Source: Ruegeria sp. HKCCD7303
GTDB taxonomy: Bacteria > Pseudomonadota > Alphaproteobacteria > Rhodobacterales > Rhodobacteraceae
NCBI RefSeq assembly: GCF_013111185.1
Contig: NZ_WVRE01000002.1
Span: 930,001-994,000 of the forward strand
Direction: 5' to 3'
Length of the DNA: 64,000 nt
Numbering within the stretch: position 1 is the stretch's first letter; each line of letters opens with the position of its first letter. Positions 37,173-45,919 of the stretch are shown here, in pieces. The position numbers and the translations under genes were made by a program. The notes beneath the pieces are model-generated. The model ran no database searches and was not told where the DNA came from. It was given only the letters and a program-made list of their open reading frames with translations.

Positions 37173-38477
37173 ATGAAATGGCCGTTCTTGGTACTGGTCT
37201 ACGTTTTGCTGATCCTAGCCCCATTGGGTATTTCTGGTTTTTTGGGCTGGTCCCCGCGGTCCTTTCATCAAGAGCTTGCTTCCGGACTTGGAATGCTTGC
37301 TTTTTCAATAATCCTGGTGGAATTCCTGCTGTCTGGAAGGTTTAGATTCATTTCTTCCGGTTTGGGTATGGATGTGACAATGCGAGTGCATCAACTGATG
37401 GCGCGCACCGCATTGGGCTTTGCTTTGATACATCCGCTTCTGTATCAGGGTACACCCACTGGTGGACACCGCCCTTGGGACGTGACGCATCAACTGACGA
37501 TTACAACCGACCTTTCCACCCTGGCATCGGGTATCGGGGCTTACTTCTTGCTGTTCATACTGGTCGTCTCGGCGATTGCGCGCAAATCCCTTGAATACAA
37601 GTACGAGACATGGCGCTTCTTGCACGGACTGGGCGCCTTAGTGCTGGCCTGCTTGCTTTTGCACCATACGGTGTATGCCGGACGCTACGGCGGACATCCG
37701 TCACTGACCTATTTCTGGCTGGCACTGAGCAGTGTTGCGGTGGGAACTCTTCTATATGTCTATCTGGTTCGCCCTTTGCGTCAGAGGAAAAACCCGTGGC
37801 GCGTCACTTCTGTGTCTCGACTGACACCGAGGCAATGGGAATTGCGCCTCAAGCCCGATGGTCACAAAGGAATAAACTTCGAAGCAGGTCAGTTTGCCTG
37901 GCTCAACGTCGGCCACAGTGCTTTCTCGTTAAACGAGAACCCATTTTCAATCAGTTCAGCACCAGCCGACGACCCCGAAGTTTCATTTGTCATAAAAGAG
38001 CTTGGGGATTTCACACGCAATCTCGGACAGATCACTTTGCAGACCCACGCATATCTGGACGCCCCTCACGGAAACTTGTCGATTAAAAACAGGCCGGAGA
38101 AAGGCGTCGTTCTGATCGCAGGTGGTGTCGGGATAGCACCGATGCTGAGCATTCTGCGTCAAGTCAGGCTTACCGGAACACAACACGATCTAAAGCTCAT
38201 CTATGGCAACCGGACCGAGGAACAGATTGTTTATCGCCAGGAGCTGTCCAAAGAGGACGCAGTGTTTGTTCTTTCCGAACCCCCAAAGGATTGGCAAGGA
38301 GAAACAGGTTTGATCGACGGTCCTCTTTTGGACCGCAACTTGTCCTCGGAGCATTTTGAGAACTGGCTGTTTGTGCTCTGCGGCCCAACTGCAATGATGG
38401 ACAGTGTCGAAGAACACCTGATCGCCCGAGGAGCTTCGTCAGAGCGGATTCTGTCCGAAAGGTTCGACTATGATTGA
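37173..38477 (+). CDS. Ferric reductase-like transmembrane flavocytochrome
   Basis: A 434-residue protein. About six helices in the first ~210 residues hold heme-ligand histidines (RVHQLMARTALGFALIHPLLY and RFLHGLGALVLACLLLHHTVY), as in the ferric-reductase/NOX domain. Then an FAD domain (FEAGQFAWLNVG, NENPFSISSAP) and an NAD(P)H domain (GVVLIAGGVGIAPMLSILR, FVLCGPTAMMDSVEEHL). It would pass electrons across the membrane to metal, quinone or oxygen. ATG 37173 has a good GGAG; a TTG at 37140 would extend it by 11 residues. Confidence 0.87.
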   Translation: MKWPFLVLVYVLLILAPLGISGFLGWSPRSFHQELASGLGMLAFSIILVEFLLSGRFRFISSGLGMDVTMRVHQLMARTALGFALIHPLLYQGTPTGGHRPWDVTHQLTITTDLSTLASGIGAYFLLFILVVSAIARKSLEYKYETWRFLHGLGALVLACLLLHHTVYAGRYGGHPSLTYFWLALSSVAVGTLLYVYLVRPLRQRKNPWRVTSVSRLTPRQWELRLKPDGHKGINFEAGQFAWLNVGHSAFSLNENPFSISSAPADDPEVSFVIKELGDFTRNLGQITLQTHAYLDAPHGNLSIKNRPEKGVVLIAGGVGIAPMLSILRQVRLTGTQHDLKLIYGNRTEEQIVYRQELSKEDAVFVLSEPPKDWQGETGLIDGPLLDRNLSSEHFENWLFVLCGPTAMMDSVEEHLIARGASSERILSERFDYD

Positions 38478-38577
38478 TCGGTTCAGAAACCAAACTGCGC
38501 GGCGACGATTAAGATTGGCTTTCTGGGTCATCAATACTTTAATTTGCTTCGCTGTTTTGGCCTTTTCTCTGCGATAG
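38470..38577 (+). CDS. 35-residue single-helix ORF overlapping the flavocytochrome stop
   Basis: The peptide MIDRFRNQTARRRLRL is followed by a ~17-residue hydrophobic helix (AFWVINTLICFAVLAFSL) and R-stop. A basic N-terminus plus one helix, with the start 8 bp inside the end of the flavocytochrome gene, is typical of a small coupled membrane subunit. No homologue recognised. Confidence 0.45.
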   Translation: MIDRFRNQTARRRLRLAFWVINTLICFAVLAFSLR

Positions 38578-38698
38578 CAAAGCAGACCATTTAGCGTTGA
38601 GTGGCTGAACTAAGCCATCACAAAGCGTCTTTGTTCACGCCGTACTGAGCGCAGAAAAAATGTGCCACAACACCACCTCATTGATCCGGAAAACGCTT

Positions 38699-38712
38699 TT
38701 GATTGAGATCAA
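38699..38712 (+). promoter_or_regulatory. Perfect Fnr/FixK-type box before HemG-like flavodoxin
   Basis: TTGAT-TGAG-ATCAA, all ten defined positions, 65 bp before the start codon. Confidence 0.75.
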
Positions 38713-38777
38713 GGGCAAACACGCACCATTCATTCATATTCTAGGATCTATTCAGGCCGATTTATGGGAGGATCGGA

Positions 38778-39341
38778 ATGACCGTACTCATAGCCTTCGC
38801 TACAGTCGAAGGTCAGACCGCAAAGATCGCGCGGTTCGTCGGTAAAATTGCCAAGGAAGCCGGTTTCAACACAAATCTGGTCAATACCGACAAAATGTCC
38901 GACCGCGTGTCACTGGGTGATGTGGTCAAGGTCATTCTTCTGGCTCCTGTCCACGAGCGACGGCACCCCGAGTCATTCGAGGCTTTTATCTCCTCACACA
39001 GGGATACCTTAGAGAAACGAAAATCTCTTGTGCTGTCCGTTGGTCTGAAAGCAGCATTTGCTTCGGGTCGTGAAGAAGCGCGCGACTATCTTACCGAAAT
39101 GCTGTTGCGAACAGGTTTCCAACCTGACGCTACCGCTTTGATTGCGGGTGCGGTGAGGCCCGAAAACTATGGGTACTTTGAGAGAGAAATCCTCCGACAC
39201 GTTGTTTTGCTGGGGCGGAAAATCGATCCACGAGATGGGGCGCGGGAATTCACTGATTGGGAGGAACTCACGTCAATTGTGTTGGATTTCCTGAGTGAAA
39301 AAGGTCAGGCAGACCAGCATCAATCGCAGGTTAAGTCTTAA
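38778..39341 (+). CDS. HemG-like flavodoxin-domain protein
   Basis: A 187-residue flavodoxin_5-type protein: MTVLIAFATVEGQTAKIARFVGKIA is the FMN phosphate loop, VILLAPVHERRHPESFEAFI matches the protoporphyrinogen oxidase HemG family, and GAVRPENYGYFEREILRH is the third FMN-loop region. HemG oxidises protoporphyrinogen IX using a quinone, so an oxygen-independent heme step is plausible. Ribosome site GGGAGGATCGGA precedes the ATG. A perfect Fnr-type box upstream fits low-oxygen induction. Confidence 0.82.
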   Translation: MTVLIAFATVEGQTAKIARFVGKIAKEAGFNTNLVNTDKMSDRVSLGDVVKVILLAPVHERRHPESFEAFISSHRDTLEKRKSLVLSVGLKAAFASGREEARDYLTEMLLRTGFQPDATALIAGAVRPENYGYFEREILRHVVLLGRKIDPRDGAREFTDWEELTSIVLDFLSEKGQADQHQSQVKS

Positions 39342-39423
39342 AGAACATCAACTGCCCCGCATTTCACAAAAAAGACTGCAAGCTGTGGCTGCCCAGCTAA
39401 ATTTCAGTCGTCGGCTTGTATTT

Positions 39424-40269
39424 TCAGTGCCCGAAAAGCACTGGCATCCCAGTCTGCTCTAACATTGCTTGCGTCGTTCCTCCAAAAATTGATTCACGCA
39501 TATAGGAATGCCCATAAGCGCCCATCACAACCAGGTCGGCCCCAATTTCTCGCGCGCGCGTTTGAATGCAGTGCTCGATTGAATTCCCGCCACGCGGGAA
39601 CTGCGACACGGTCACGTTGCACCCATGATGGCTGAGCCATCCAGCAATGTCAGTTCCGCGCACTTGACCTTCTAAGTCGTCAGGCGGCGGCAAATCAAAA
39701 CACCCAATCACAACTTTGCTGGTTGCGCGAAGAAAGGGTAAAGCTAAATGCGCAGCCCTAGAGGCAGGCAAGCCATCATTCCATGCCAGAAAAATGCAGT
39801 CGCGCCGGACAAACGGATCCCCATTTACCATCAAGGCGATTGGTGAATGGAACAGTACTCCGCACGCAATCCTATGAAACAAGTCGGGGTCTTTTCTCAA
39901 TTCGGCGTCTAGAAAAGCGATATCCGAGCTATTGGCTTGCTGTGCCACAAGGTGCTGTAACTCTAATCCAGATCCGATAAAGGCGATTACTTTTGTCGAC
40001 ACACCTTGTCGCTCCAGAAGCGCTTCAACCTCAGCAGCTCGAGACTTTAAGGCTACGTTTTTAGCCTTCAGAAGATCCAACCAGTTTGAAGGAAGGCCGG
40101 CCTCAACGAACCTGTTTGAGCCATACTTTAGGTAAGGTAGGTTGGGTAAAGCGGCAACCAAAATACACGTCAAATGACCGTTCTGGTTACGTGCTGCTTC
40201 GGCACATTCCAAAATGCGCGCATCGTCCGTATTAACTCCCAGATAATACGTCGAAGTTCTGTGTTGCAT
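39424..40269 (-). CDS. 281-residue universal stress protein (paralog A)
   Basis: A UspA-superfamily protein of double-domain length. The C-terminal half ends VVMGAYGHSYMRESIFGGTTQAMLEQ, an intact G-2x-G-9x-G-T nucleotide motif. The middle carries GWLSHHGCNVTVSQFPRGG. The N-terminal half is more divergent. It is paralogous, with the same length, to the protein at 53725-54570. It follows the SnoaL-like gene by 88 bp on the same strand and probably shares its promoter. Confidence 0.87.
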   Translation of the reverse strand: MQHRTSTYYLGVNTDDARILECAEAARNQNGHLTCILVAALPNLPYLKYGSNRFVEAGLPSNWLDLLKAKNVALKSRAAEVEALLERQGVSTKVIAFIGSGLELQHLVAQQANSSDIAFLDAELRKDPDLFHRIACGVLFHSPIALMVNGDPFVRRDCIFLAWNDGLPASRAAHLALPFLRATSKVVIGCFDLPPPDDLEGQVRGTDIAGWLSHHGCNVTVSQFPRGGNSIEHCIQTRAREIGADLVVMGAYGHSYMRESIFGGTTQAMLEQTGMPVLFGH

Positions 40270-40357
40270 CCTTGGCCTCCGTACTAGGCTTCACAACGCT
40301 CAGGGGTTGAACGCGCTATTTCAATCAACACAGAGGCAATATTGCTGATCGTTCTTC

Positions 40358-40735
40358 TTACTTCGGCATCATGAAGAACTCTTCGAGAACGATCTTGCCT
40401 TCTGCCACTGAATACACCGCTATCTCACGCAAGGTTATATGCTCACCTGTGGCCTTCTGAACCACTTCAGCCCTGAACCGCACTCCAAAACGGTTGGGTG
40501 GGTGGACGTAAGGACCATCCACGTCGAGTTCTTGTATTTCGTGCGATGCCAACCAATCTTCTCTTTTTCCCTTGATGCCTTCCCGGCCCTTTGTAACGCG
40601 AAATTGTCGAACAGGAGGCACAACTGCCTCTATCGACTGTGCATTTTCGGCATACATTTCATCAACACTTGCAAGGCCCCTGCGCTCACGCATGGCCTGA
40701 ACGAATGATCTTCCGATTTCAACTAAGTCTTCCAT
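40358..40735 (-). CDS. SnoaL/NTF2-like small protein
   Basis: A 125-residue alpha+beta-barrel protein starting MEDLVEIGRSFVQAMRER. The pattern (AENAQSIEAV, GREGIKGKREDWLASH, then IAVYSVAEGKIVLEEFFM) matches SnoaL-like NTF2-fold proteins. Enzymatic role unknown. The start was set at the ATG preceded by GAGGTGG; the longer frame runs into an IS remnant. A 9/10 Fnr-type box is 53 bp upstream. Confidence 0.8.
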   Translation of the reverse strand: MEDLVEIGRSFVQAMRERRGLASVDEMYAENAQSIEAVVPPVRQFRVTKGREGIKGKREDWLASHEIQELDVDGPYVHPPNRFGVRFRAEVVQKATGEHITLREIAVYSVAEGKIVLEEFFMMPK

Positions 40736-40787
40736 ATCCACCTCATTGCTTTGGCACAGACTGTAACACGCGTTGACCCCGCCAATC

Positions 40788-40801
40788 TTGACAAGGATCA
40801 A
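40788..40801 (-). promoter_or_regulatory. Fnr/FixK-type box before SnoaL-usp genes (9/10)
   Basis: TTGAC-AAGG-ATCAA on the plus strand (TTGAT-CCTT-GTCAA facing the gene), 53 bp before the start. An IS6 remnant begins 28 bp further upstream. Confidence 0.6.
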
Positions 40802-40828
40802 TGAGCTTATCGACGGAGCTGTCACGTG

Positions 40829-41023
40829 GGTGCTGCCAGACGAACGCGAACTAGGCTCAATTAGGGCAAAACGGCTGAATTTTTGGTCGCACGAAGACCG
40901 CGCCACTAAGTGATCGCGGGACACGAGTCAGCTTGAAAGTGTCTCGGCTGCAGAACGATCCTTTCCGATTGAAATGGTTGCGGACACCCTGCCCGCCTCA
41001 ATCCAAGTTCCTCCGGCAAGACC
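40829..41023. mobile_element. 195-bp deletion derivative of the IS6-like element
   Basis: Both termini of the family are recognisable: GGTGCTGCCAGACGAACGCG at the left and CCAAGTTCCTCCGGCAAGACC at the right. Between them lie about 120 bp matching the transposase 3' end (GTCAGCTTGAAAGTGTCTCGG region) in eroded form; the rest is missing. It therefore resembles a MITE-like, non-autonomous relic of the elements at 42488 and 51619. Confidence 0.75.
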
Positions 41024-41132
41024 GCCAATCAAATAATTCGAGCTGAAAAGCGAGCAAAAAAGTTTCCCTTTAGCCTCTGAAACAAAGGTCCCTCAGGTAA
41101 TCGAGTCCGAGATCGGTGCCGACAGCAGCAAT

Positions 41133-42200
41133 ATGTGCTATGGTTTCCTTTTTTACTTTCAGCAACGCAAGAGGTCGGACTTGTCTAACAGTCGTGTAGA
41201 ACTGCGTTATTTTTCAATAGCATTGGTGCCGGTTTTGATTTTCGGTTTGCATGAGCTGATCCACCATCATCTGATTGCAACTGATTTGAACGTGCCGCTC
41301 GAAATACTGAATGATGAAGTTACGTGGCTGGAAGCCGTTGGCCGATTTCGGTTTCTTGCGGCGTCTTGGTTTTTTGCGTCTCTTGCCGTGTTGGCAGTGG
41401 CTCTGCTTGTCCGCAACTTGGCAAAACCAATGGCGCAACAAACAAGAATTACTGCGATTGCCACGGTACTTGCCATATTCACCCTAGCGGTGGTTCCAAC
41501 AATCGAACAATATATGACTTCGGCCACACCTCGAATTTACCACCAGGTCGGGAAAGCTGTCTTCGAAACGGCGCTGTCACTTGGAACGCTGCCAGGGTGT
41601 TTAGAACCTGACGATCAATGGCTTTTGGGCACGTGCGGAGAGATACCTGTTTTTACAATGTTTATGCGGGTGTTGGATATCATCAACGCGCTCGCCGGAC
41701 TTGCGGTCGGTTCACTGATAGTTGGTATGATCCTGTGCCTGGCGAGCAGTGATCACGAAAGTGTTGAAGAAACAGCTGCAGAACTAGCCAGAAGCCTTCA
41801 CCAGATGCGGCAGCAGCTATACTTGTCCAGTCTGGTTCTGACCTTTGGAATGTTCTTTGCGTCGAGCTGGATGTATTGGCCTCTGCCTTTGATCTCCGAA
41901 ACTGAAAAAGCCGCGTACAACTCGCTCATCACAGCATCGGCGCTATTTACCGGAACTTATTTTTGTCTGCTTATGCTGAGTTTCTACCTTCCGGTCGCAC
42001 TGATTTTGGATAGCAGGATTAAAAACCTTAGCCTCATGGTAAGCAAAGGTGAAATGAACAAACAGAGCTTTGATATCGAAGACTGGAAAACCGCGCACGG
42101 GTTGAAAGAAGGTGTGGGTGAGATCTTGCGCACAGGGCTGGCAATCGTTGCACCAATTTTGGCTTCATTCGCAGGTGGAATAGCTCCGCTTGCTGTCTAA
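41133..42200 (+). CDS. Multi-pass membrane protein of unknown family
   Basis: A 355-residue protein with about six or seven hydrophobic helices (e.g. YFSIALVPVLIFGLHEL near 27, FLAASWFFASLAVLAVALLV near 75, ITAIATVLAIFTLAVV near 105, ALAGLAVGSLIVGMILCLA near 190, LVLTFGMFFASSWMYW near 235, LFTGTYFCLLMLSFYLPVA near 270, LAIVAPILASFAGGIAPLAV at the end). A helix-rich soluble stretch lies between. I recognise no family. The N-terminus is uncertain; a start near MCYGFLF lacks a strong ribosome site. Confidence 0.65.
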   Translation: MCYGFLFYFQQRKRSDLSNSRVELRYFSIALVPVLIFGLHELIHHHLIATDLNVPLEILNDEVTWLEAVGRFRFLAASWFFASLAVLAVALLVRNLAKPMAQQTRITAIATVLAIFTLAVVPTIEQYMTSATPRIYHQVGKAVFETALSLGTLPGCLEPDDQWLLGTCGEIPVFTMFMRVLDIINALAGLAVGSLIVGMILCLASSDHESVEETAAELARSLHQMRQQLYLSSLVLTFGMFFASSWMYWPLPLISETEKAAYNSLITASALFTGTYFCLLMLSFYLPVALILDSRIKNLSLMVSKGEMNKQSFDIEDWKTAHGLKEGVGEILRTGLAIVAPILASFAGGIAPLAV

Positions 42201-42317
42201 TCCATGTTGTCGGAGGAATGCCACCCGGTCTCTGACAGTTCATCGAGGCAGCATTAAGCCTCTTCGAACAAACCGAAATACCTGGTCAATACCGGAGCCA
42301 GATTATCACCCTTAAAA

Positions 42318-42420
42318 GCTCTGGACTGGTTTTGAATTACTTGAATAGCGATTGCTCAATCATGCGCGAAGGCTGCGAAAGGCACCTGTTCTGTCCCAAG
42401 ACAAGTTTTTCTGGCAAGAC
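42318..42420. mobile_element. IS6-like end fragment
   Basis: About 100 bp aligning by eye with the transposase start and flanking end of the intact copy (TGGTTTTGAATTACTTGAATAGCG, ATCATGCGCGAAGGCTGCGA, TTTTTCTGGCAAGAC). It lacks a coding frame and is strongly diverged, so it is an old relic. Confidence 0.6.
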
Positions 42421-42487
42421 ACTCGCGGGAATTGCGGTACAATTCCGGATCAGAATACACAACTGAAGTGAGACAGGTATGAGTGGC

Positions 42488-43303
42488 GGTGCTGTCAGAC
42501 GAATTCGAACCAGTCTCAGTTTGCTGCGGAAACCGCGGACCTATCCGGAACAAAGTTGACGCCACTCGCTAAGAGCGGCGGCGCGGGTCAGCTTGAAGGT
42601 GTCTCGACTGGCTAGCGATCTTTCCTGGTTGAAGTGGTTGTAGACAGAGGAAAGGACGGAGGCGAATTTCTGTAGACTTCGCATGCGCCTGAAACGCTGC
42701 ATCGCGCGTTCGCGTCGTCGAAACCAGGTGCGAATTCTCGACGCGGTTTTTGAGCCACCTGCCCGTCTGCTGTTTTTCAAGCGCGCCCATTTCTCTGAGC
42801 GCAGCCTTGTAGGAAGCGAAGCGATCTGTGACGATCTCTTCGGCGCAACCGTGCCGCTTCATCAATTTCTTGAGGAATTTCAGTGCTGCGGCTTTGTTTC
42901 GACGCTTCGTAACGACGGCCTCAAGCACCTCACCTTCGTGATCAACGGCCCGCCAAAGATAATGCCGCTTGCCATTCACTTTCACAAAGACCTCGTCCAC
43001 GTGCCACTTCCATTTGGAGAAGGCGCGCAGGTGCTGAACACGCTTTCTTCGGATCTTTGATGCAAACATCGGGCCAAACCTGTTCCACCAATATCGGACA
43101 GTTTCGTGGCTTACGTCGATGCCTCGCTCATGCAGCAGATCTTCGACATTCCGAAGCGAGAGCGGAAATCGGAAGTACAGCATCACCGCAAGGCGGATGA
43201 CCTCGGGACTGGTTTTGAAGTATTTGAAAGAGACAGGTCTGGTCATGGGCAAATGCTACGCAACCGCCCTGCCCCGCTCAAGCAAAGTTCTTCTGACAAA
43301 ACC
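42488..43303 (-). mobile_element. Full-length IS6-like insertion sequence, frameshifted copy
   Basis: An 816-bp element bounded by GGTGCTGTCAGACGAATTC at one end and the imperfect inverted GGTTTTGTCAGAAGAAC at the other. It contains one transposase frame on the minus strand, disrupted near 42725. The flanking 8-mers (TGAGTGGC and ATTCTGGC) are not direct repeats, so no target duplication remains. Confidence 0.85.
42541..43252 (-). pseudogene. IS6-family transposase with frameshift
   Basis: Residues 1-~175 read normally (MPMTRPVSFKYFKTSPE, then KWHVDEVFVKVNGKRHYLWRA with the first catalytic Asp and IVTDRFASYKAAL with the second). After VENSH the frame shifts; compared with the intact copy two bases are missing around 42722-42732 (CGTCGAAACCAGG versus CGTCGGAACGGCGAG). 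The remaining C-terminal part (RRRERAMQRFRRMRSLQKF to the end) continues in another frame to 42541. The enzyme should be inactive. Confidence 0.88.
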
Positions 43304-43362
43304 ATTCTGGCTCCGAAGCCCCCACGAAATTTTATGCATACCGACCAGTTCTAAAAAAGCAC

Positions 43363-44292
43363 CTAATGCGGGCATGAGTTGCGCAAGTTGGAGACTGGAA
43401 AATCATTGAACATCGCAGGCGCGATCCAATTCAGGAAACTGTCGTCATCTATTAGATCAGCGAAGGCCGCGGTCATCATCCCTAGCTGAGAGATTAAATT
43501 GGCTTCACGCGCAGGATCGGCCTCTCCATGTGCGAATTCGCCTGGGTTATCCATCAGCCTCGTGGCCATCGCCCGAATACGCTCTGCCGAAACGGGATGT
43601 GAATTCTCCCGCCGCCCTTTCTCGCTTGCCGGGTCGTGCCACCAGGCAGCCTGATAGTACCAGAAGATGCCCATCGGATTGCCGCCCAGCCGCGCGAAAT
43701 GATCAAGCGCAAAGGTGTCCGCCTCGGCTTCCTGCCGCTGACTCTCTGCACCCTCAACCCCAGTGCGATGATCAAGCAGGATATGCCCCAATTCATGTGC
43801 CAAAAGAAACTGCACACCTGACGAAAAGATCTTTCCGCTGAGATCGTAGGTGTAATTGTCAGCGAACAACTTGTCTCGATCCAGCCCAAACGCGACGAGT
43901 GGCGCAGGCAGGTTTTCATCGGCTCGAAGCAGCGCCGCCAGGTAGGTCTGAATGTACTCTTGCGGACATGAGCGGGACTCAAACCAGGCGTGCAACGTCG
44001 CGATGTCGTCATAGAAGCGCAAAGATGTCAGCGGCAAATGGATCTCCTGCCTCGCAGGTGCCGCATAGAACGACATCAGGCCCGGACCGCGTTCGGGAAA
44101 TATCAATTTTACGTCGCTGGCACGGGCTCTGTACTCGGATGGCAGGCGAGGCACGATATCCTGCCACATCACAGACTGGATCGAAGGGACCGTACGTTCT
44201 CGAACACGTTGAATTTCTGCCGGGCTGTAGACGACCTCGGCTGTCGAAAAACCCGCGGTGACAATCCAAAGGAAAAAGACCTTCTTTAGCAT
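43363..44292 (-). CDS. Exported HExxH zinc metallopeptidase-like protein
   Basis: A 309-residue protein with a signal peptide (about 1-18, ending GFSTA). The zinc motif HELGHILLDH is near 170 and a third-ligand candidate lies in RQEAEADTFALDHF near 188, the spacing of M48-like peptidases. A Pro-Val-Ser stretch (HPVSAERIRAMATRL) follows, as in M48 proteins with a substrate-cleft arginine. It overlaps the upstream membrane gene by 7 bp and probably forms a two-gene operon with it. Confidence 0.75.
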   Translation of the reverse strand: MLKKVFFLWIVTAGFSTAEVVYSPAEIQRVRERTVPSIQSVMWQDIVPRLPSEYRARASDVKLIFPERGPGLMSFYAAPARQEIHLPLTSLRFYDDIATLHAWFESRSCPQEYIQTYLAALLRADENLPAPLVAFGLDRDKLFADNYTYDLSGKIFSSGVQFLLAHELGHILLDHRTGVEGAESQRQEAEADTFALDHFARLGGNPMGIFWYYQAAWWHDPASEKGRRENSHPVSAERIRAMATRLMDNPGEFAHGEADPAREANLISQLGMMTAAFADLIDDDSFLNWIAPAMFNDFPVSNLRNSCPH

Positions 44293-44900
44293 CCGGTGTG
44301 CTTTCCATCAAAGAATTCAATCGCTTCCGGTGTCGGATTGGTGCCCAGGTTGGGATTGCGCGCCCAGTTTTCGAACTGAAGCACGGCACCCCAATTGCTG
44401 TCCCAAACTTCTCGCATGAGCTTCAGCTTGATTTCTGTCAGTTCAGATTGCGCAGGTGGACGTACGGTGGTCGAGGCCGCCAGGCAGTTGAGCGTCCAAA
44501 TCTGGTGGCGGACACGCTGGCGCGCGTAGCTGCTGACCCCAGCCGCGGCGATGTCATGCGTTTGGGTGTTGACCGCGCCCGTGAACTGACCCGGAGCAGT
44601 TGCTTCCAAAGCGGCGGTCTGCCCGGAAACGGCTTCACTAGCAGGAGGTGGCGCGCTGTAGGAAATCGGGTGCGACAAGCTTACCCAGGCGTAGAGAATA
44701 ACCGCCAACAGTGCGAAGACCGGCGTAGACAACGCCACTGAACCCGTGATGCCAAGCGAACCGCCATCCTTCAGCGTCACTCGCTGCACAGTTTTCCAGA
44801 AGCCGACGAGCACGACCAATGCCACGACGATAACAATTGCGGTCAGCAGCAGACGTTCGGACATACGGAAAACGATAATGGGGTTCAATCCTTCGAACAT
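44286..44900 (-). CDS. Two-helix membrane protein of unknown function
   Basis: A 204-residue protein with hydrophobic helices at about 16-37 (LTAIVIVVALVVLVGFW) and 57-75 (TPVFALLAVILYAWVSL), followed by a soluble region ending FFDGKHTGC. No family recognised. The overlap with the metallopeptidase gene suggests the two proteins work together at the inner membrane. Start could also be MSERLLL twelve codons in. Confidence 0.65.
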   Translation of the reverse strand: MFEGLNPIIVFRMSERLLLTAIVIVVALVVLVGFWKTVQRVTLKDGGSLGITGSVALSTPVFALLAVILYAWVSLSHPISYSAPPPASEAVSGQTAALEATAPGQFTGAVNTQTHDIAAAGVSSYARQRVRHQIWTLNCLAASTTVRPPAQSELTEIKLKLMREVWDSNWGAVLQFENWARNPNLGTNPTPEAIEFFDGKHTGC

Positions 44901-45230
44901 ACCATAATCCCGTATCTGAATACGAAATCATACCACAGCGCGCGCTCGAAACCAAAACTCGGCCCATCAGTCTTCTGCAGGAAGGTACACGCGGAGACGT
45001 GTCAAATCGATTTCTATTGAATGCTGTGGGTTTACTAAACGTGCGTCTGCCAGCCTTCAAAATCCCTTTGAAACGCTTCTGATCCGGGTCGCACCTGATT
45101 GTTGGGTCTCCGTAGCCGCCCCTCGCCCCAACATTCACCAGCAAAATCTGAGCTAAATTTTTTTAATCCAAAACAGTTGTTTAGCGCGAACTTTTCCCTC
45201 ACGTTTATCGCTGTTCCAGAATGTTGTTGA
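44901..45230. other. Gene-poor stretch between membrane operon and IS fragment
   Basis: About 330 bp without a credible gene. A minus-strand open frame across it is an out-of-frame shadow of the membrane gene and has no family features. The promoter of the operon 44900-43363 should be here. Confidence 0.5.
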
Positions 45231-45366
45231 TCAGAGGCCCAGATCTTCTGGTCCGTTTACCTCTCTTCGTGCGGCCATGCTTTCAAATTCACCACCTGCA
45301 ACATCAAATGCTTGGAAGTCGCTGGTTTTCAAACCCGTCAGTTCGCCAATTACATGTATTGGCAAC
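45231..45366 (-). pseudogene. Possible C-terminal remnant of an unknown gene cut by the IS fragment
   Basis: A 44-codon open frame with protein-like composition (LRALPIHVIGELTG, then KTSDFQAFDVAGGEFES and ARREVNGPEDLGL, stop TGA at 45231). It begins exactly where the IS6 fragment starts, as if its upstream part had been lost. No family recognised. Confidence 0.3.
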
Positions 45367-45647
45367 GCGCGCAGCTACTGAACACGCTTTCTTCGGATCT
45401 CAGCAGCAAACATCGGACCGAACCTATTCCACCAGTAGCGGACAGTTTCATGGCTGACATCGATCCCGCGTTCGTGAAGTAAGTCTTCGACATTTCGAAG
45501 CGAAAGCGGGAAACGGATGTACAGCTTCACAGCAAGGCGGATGATTTCGGGACTGGTTTTGAAGTACTTGAAAGAGGTAGGTTTGGTCATGGGCAAAAGC
45601 TACGCAACCGCCCTGCCCTGCTCAAGCCAAGTTCTTCTGACAAAACC
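45367..45647 (-). mobile_element. IS6-like fragment with transposase N-terminus
   Basis: The right end (CTGACAAAACC at 45637-45647) and the first ~73 codons of the transposase (MPMTKPTSFKYFKTSPE to EIRRKRVQ; 45378-45596) are conserved, after which homology stops abruptly at ~45367. The N-terminal helix-turn-helix part is intact but the catalytic domain is missing. Confidence 0.82.
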
Positions 45648-45670
45648 TTCAACGTAATTGGCTTTTTGAA

Positions 45671-45919
45671 TCATGGCCCGTGTCTAGAAGCGAAGTACTT
45701 AAGCGCCTTGGTCGGCGTTTCGATCTGGGCATAGTCGGTCTCAGGTATCGACACGCCTAAGCGCGCGTGCAGGGCCGTCACAAGGTTCAGAATATCCATC
45801 GAGTCGAGTTCCAGATCATCTTGCAGATGGTCATCATCAGACACATCCGCCGGTTCTATGTCCGGCGCGATTTTGTGGATTTCCTCCAGAAAAGCCTGTC
45901 TAATCTCACTATCGTTCAT
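45671..45919 (-). CDS. Acyl carrier protein in a 2-oxoacid dehydrogenase operon
   Basis: An 82-residue acidic helical protein. The motif DDLELDSMDILNLV contains the serine (near 40) that would take 4'-phosphopantetheine. The rest (MNDSEIRQAFLEEIHKIAPDIE and PTKALKYFASR) fits ACP helices. It overlaps the E2 gene by 4 bp (ATGA), so coupling is tight. An ACP is not a standard partner of a 2-oxoacid dehydrogenase, so it may accept an acyl group made by this complex or by the AcsA-like ligase. Confidence 0.85.
   Translation of the reverse strand: MNDSEIRQAFLEEIHKIAPDIEPADVSDDDHLQDDLELDSMDILNLVTALHARLGVSIPETDYAQIETPTKALKYFASRHGP

Noticed and set aside
42480-43311. 8-bp target duplications of the full-length IS6 copies
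   Set aside because: Flanks of both full-length copies (42488-43303 and 51619-52436) were compared and do not match.
44638-45144. 168-codon minus-strand ORF upstream of the two-helix membrane protein
   Set aside because: It overlaps the membrane protein gene out of frame and has no protein-like motif.
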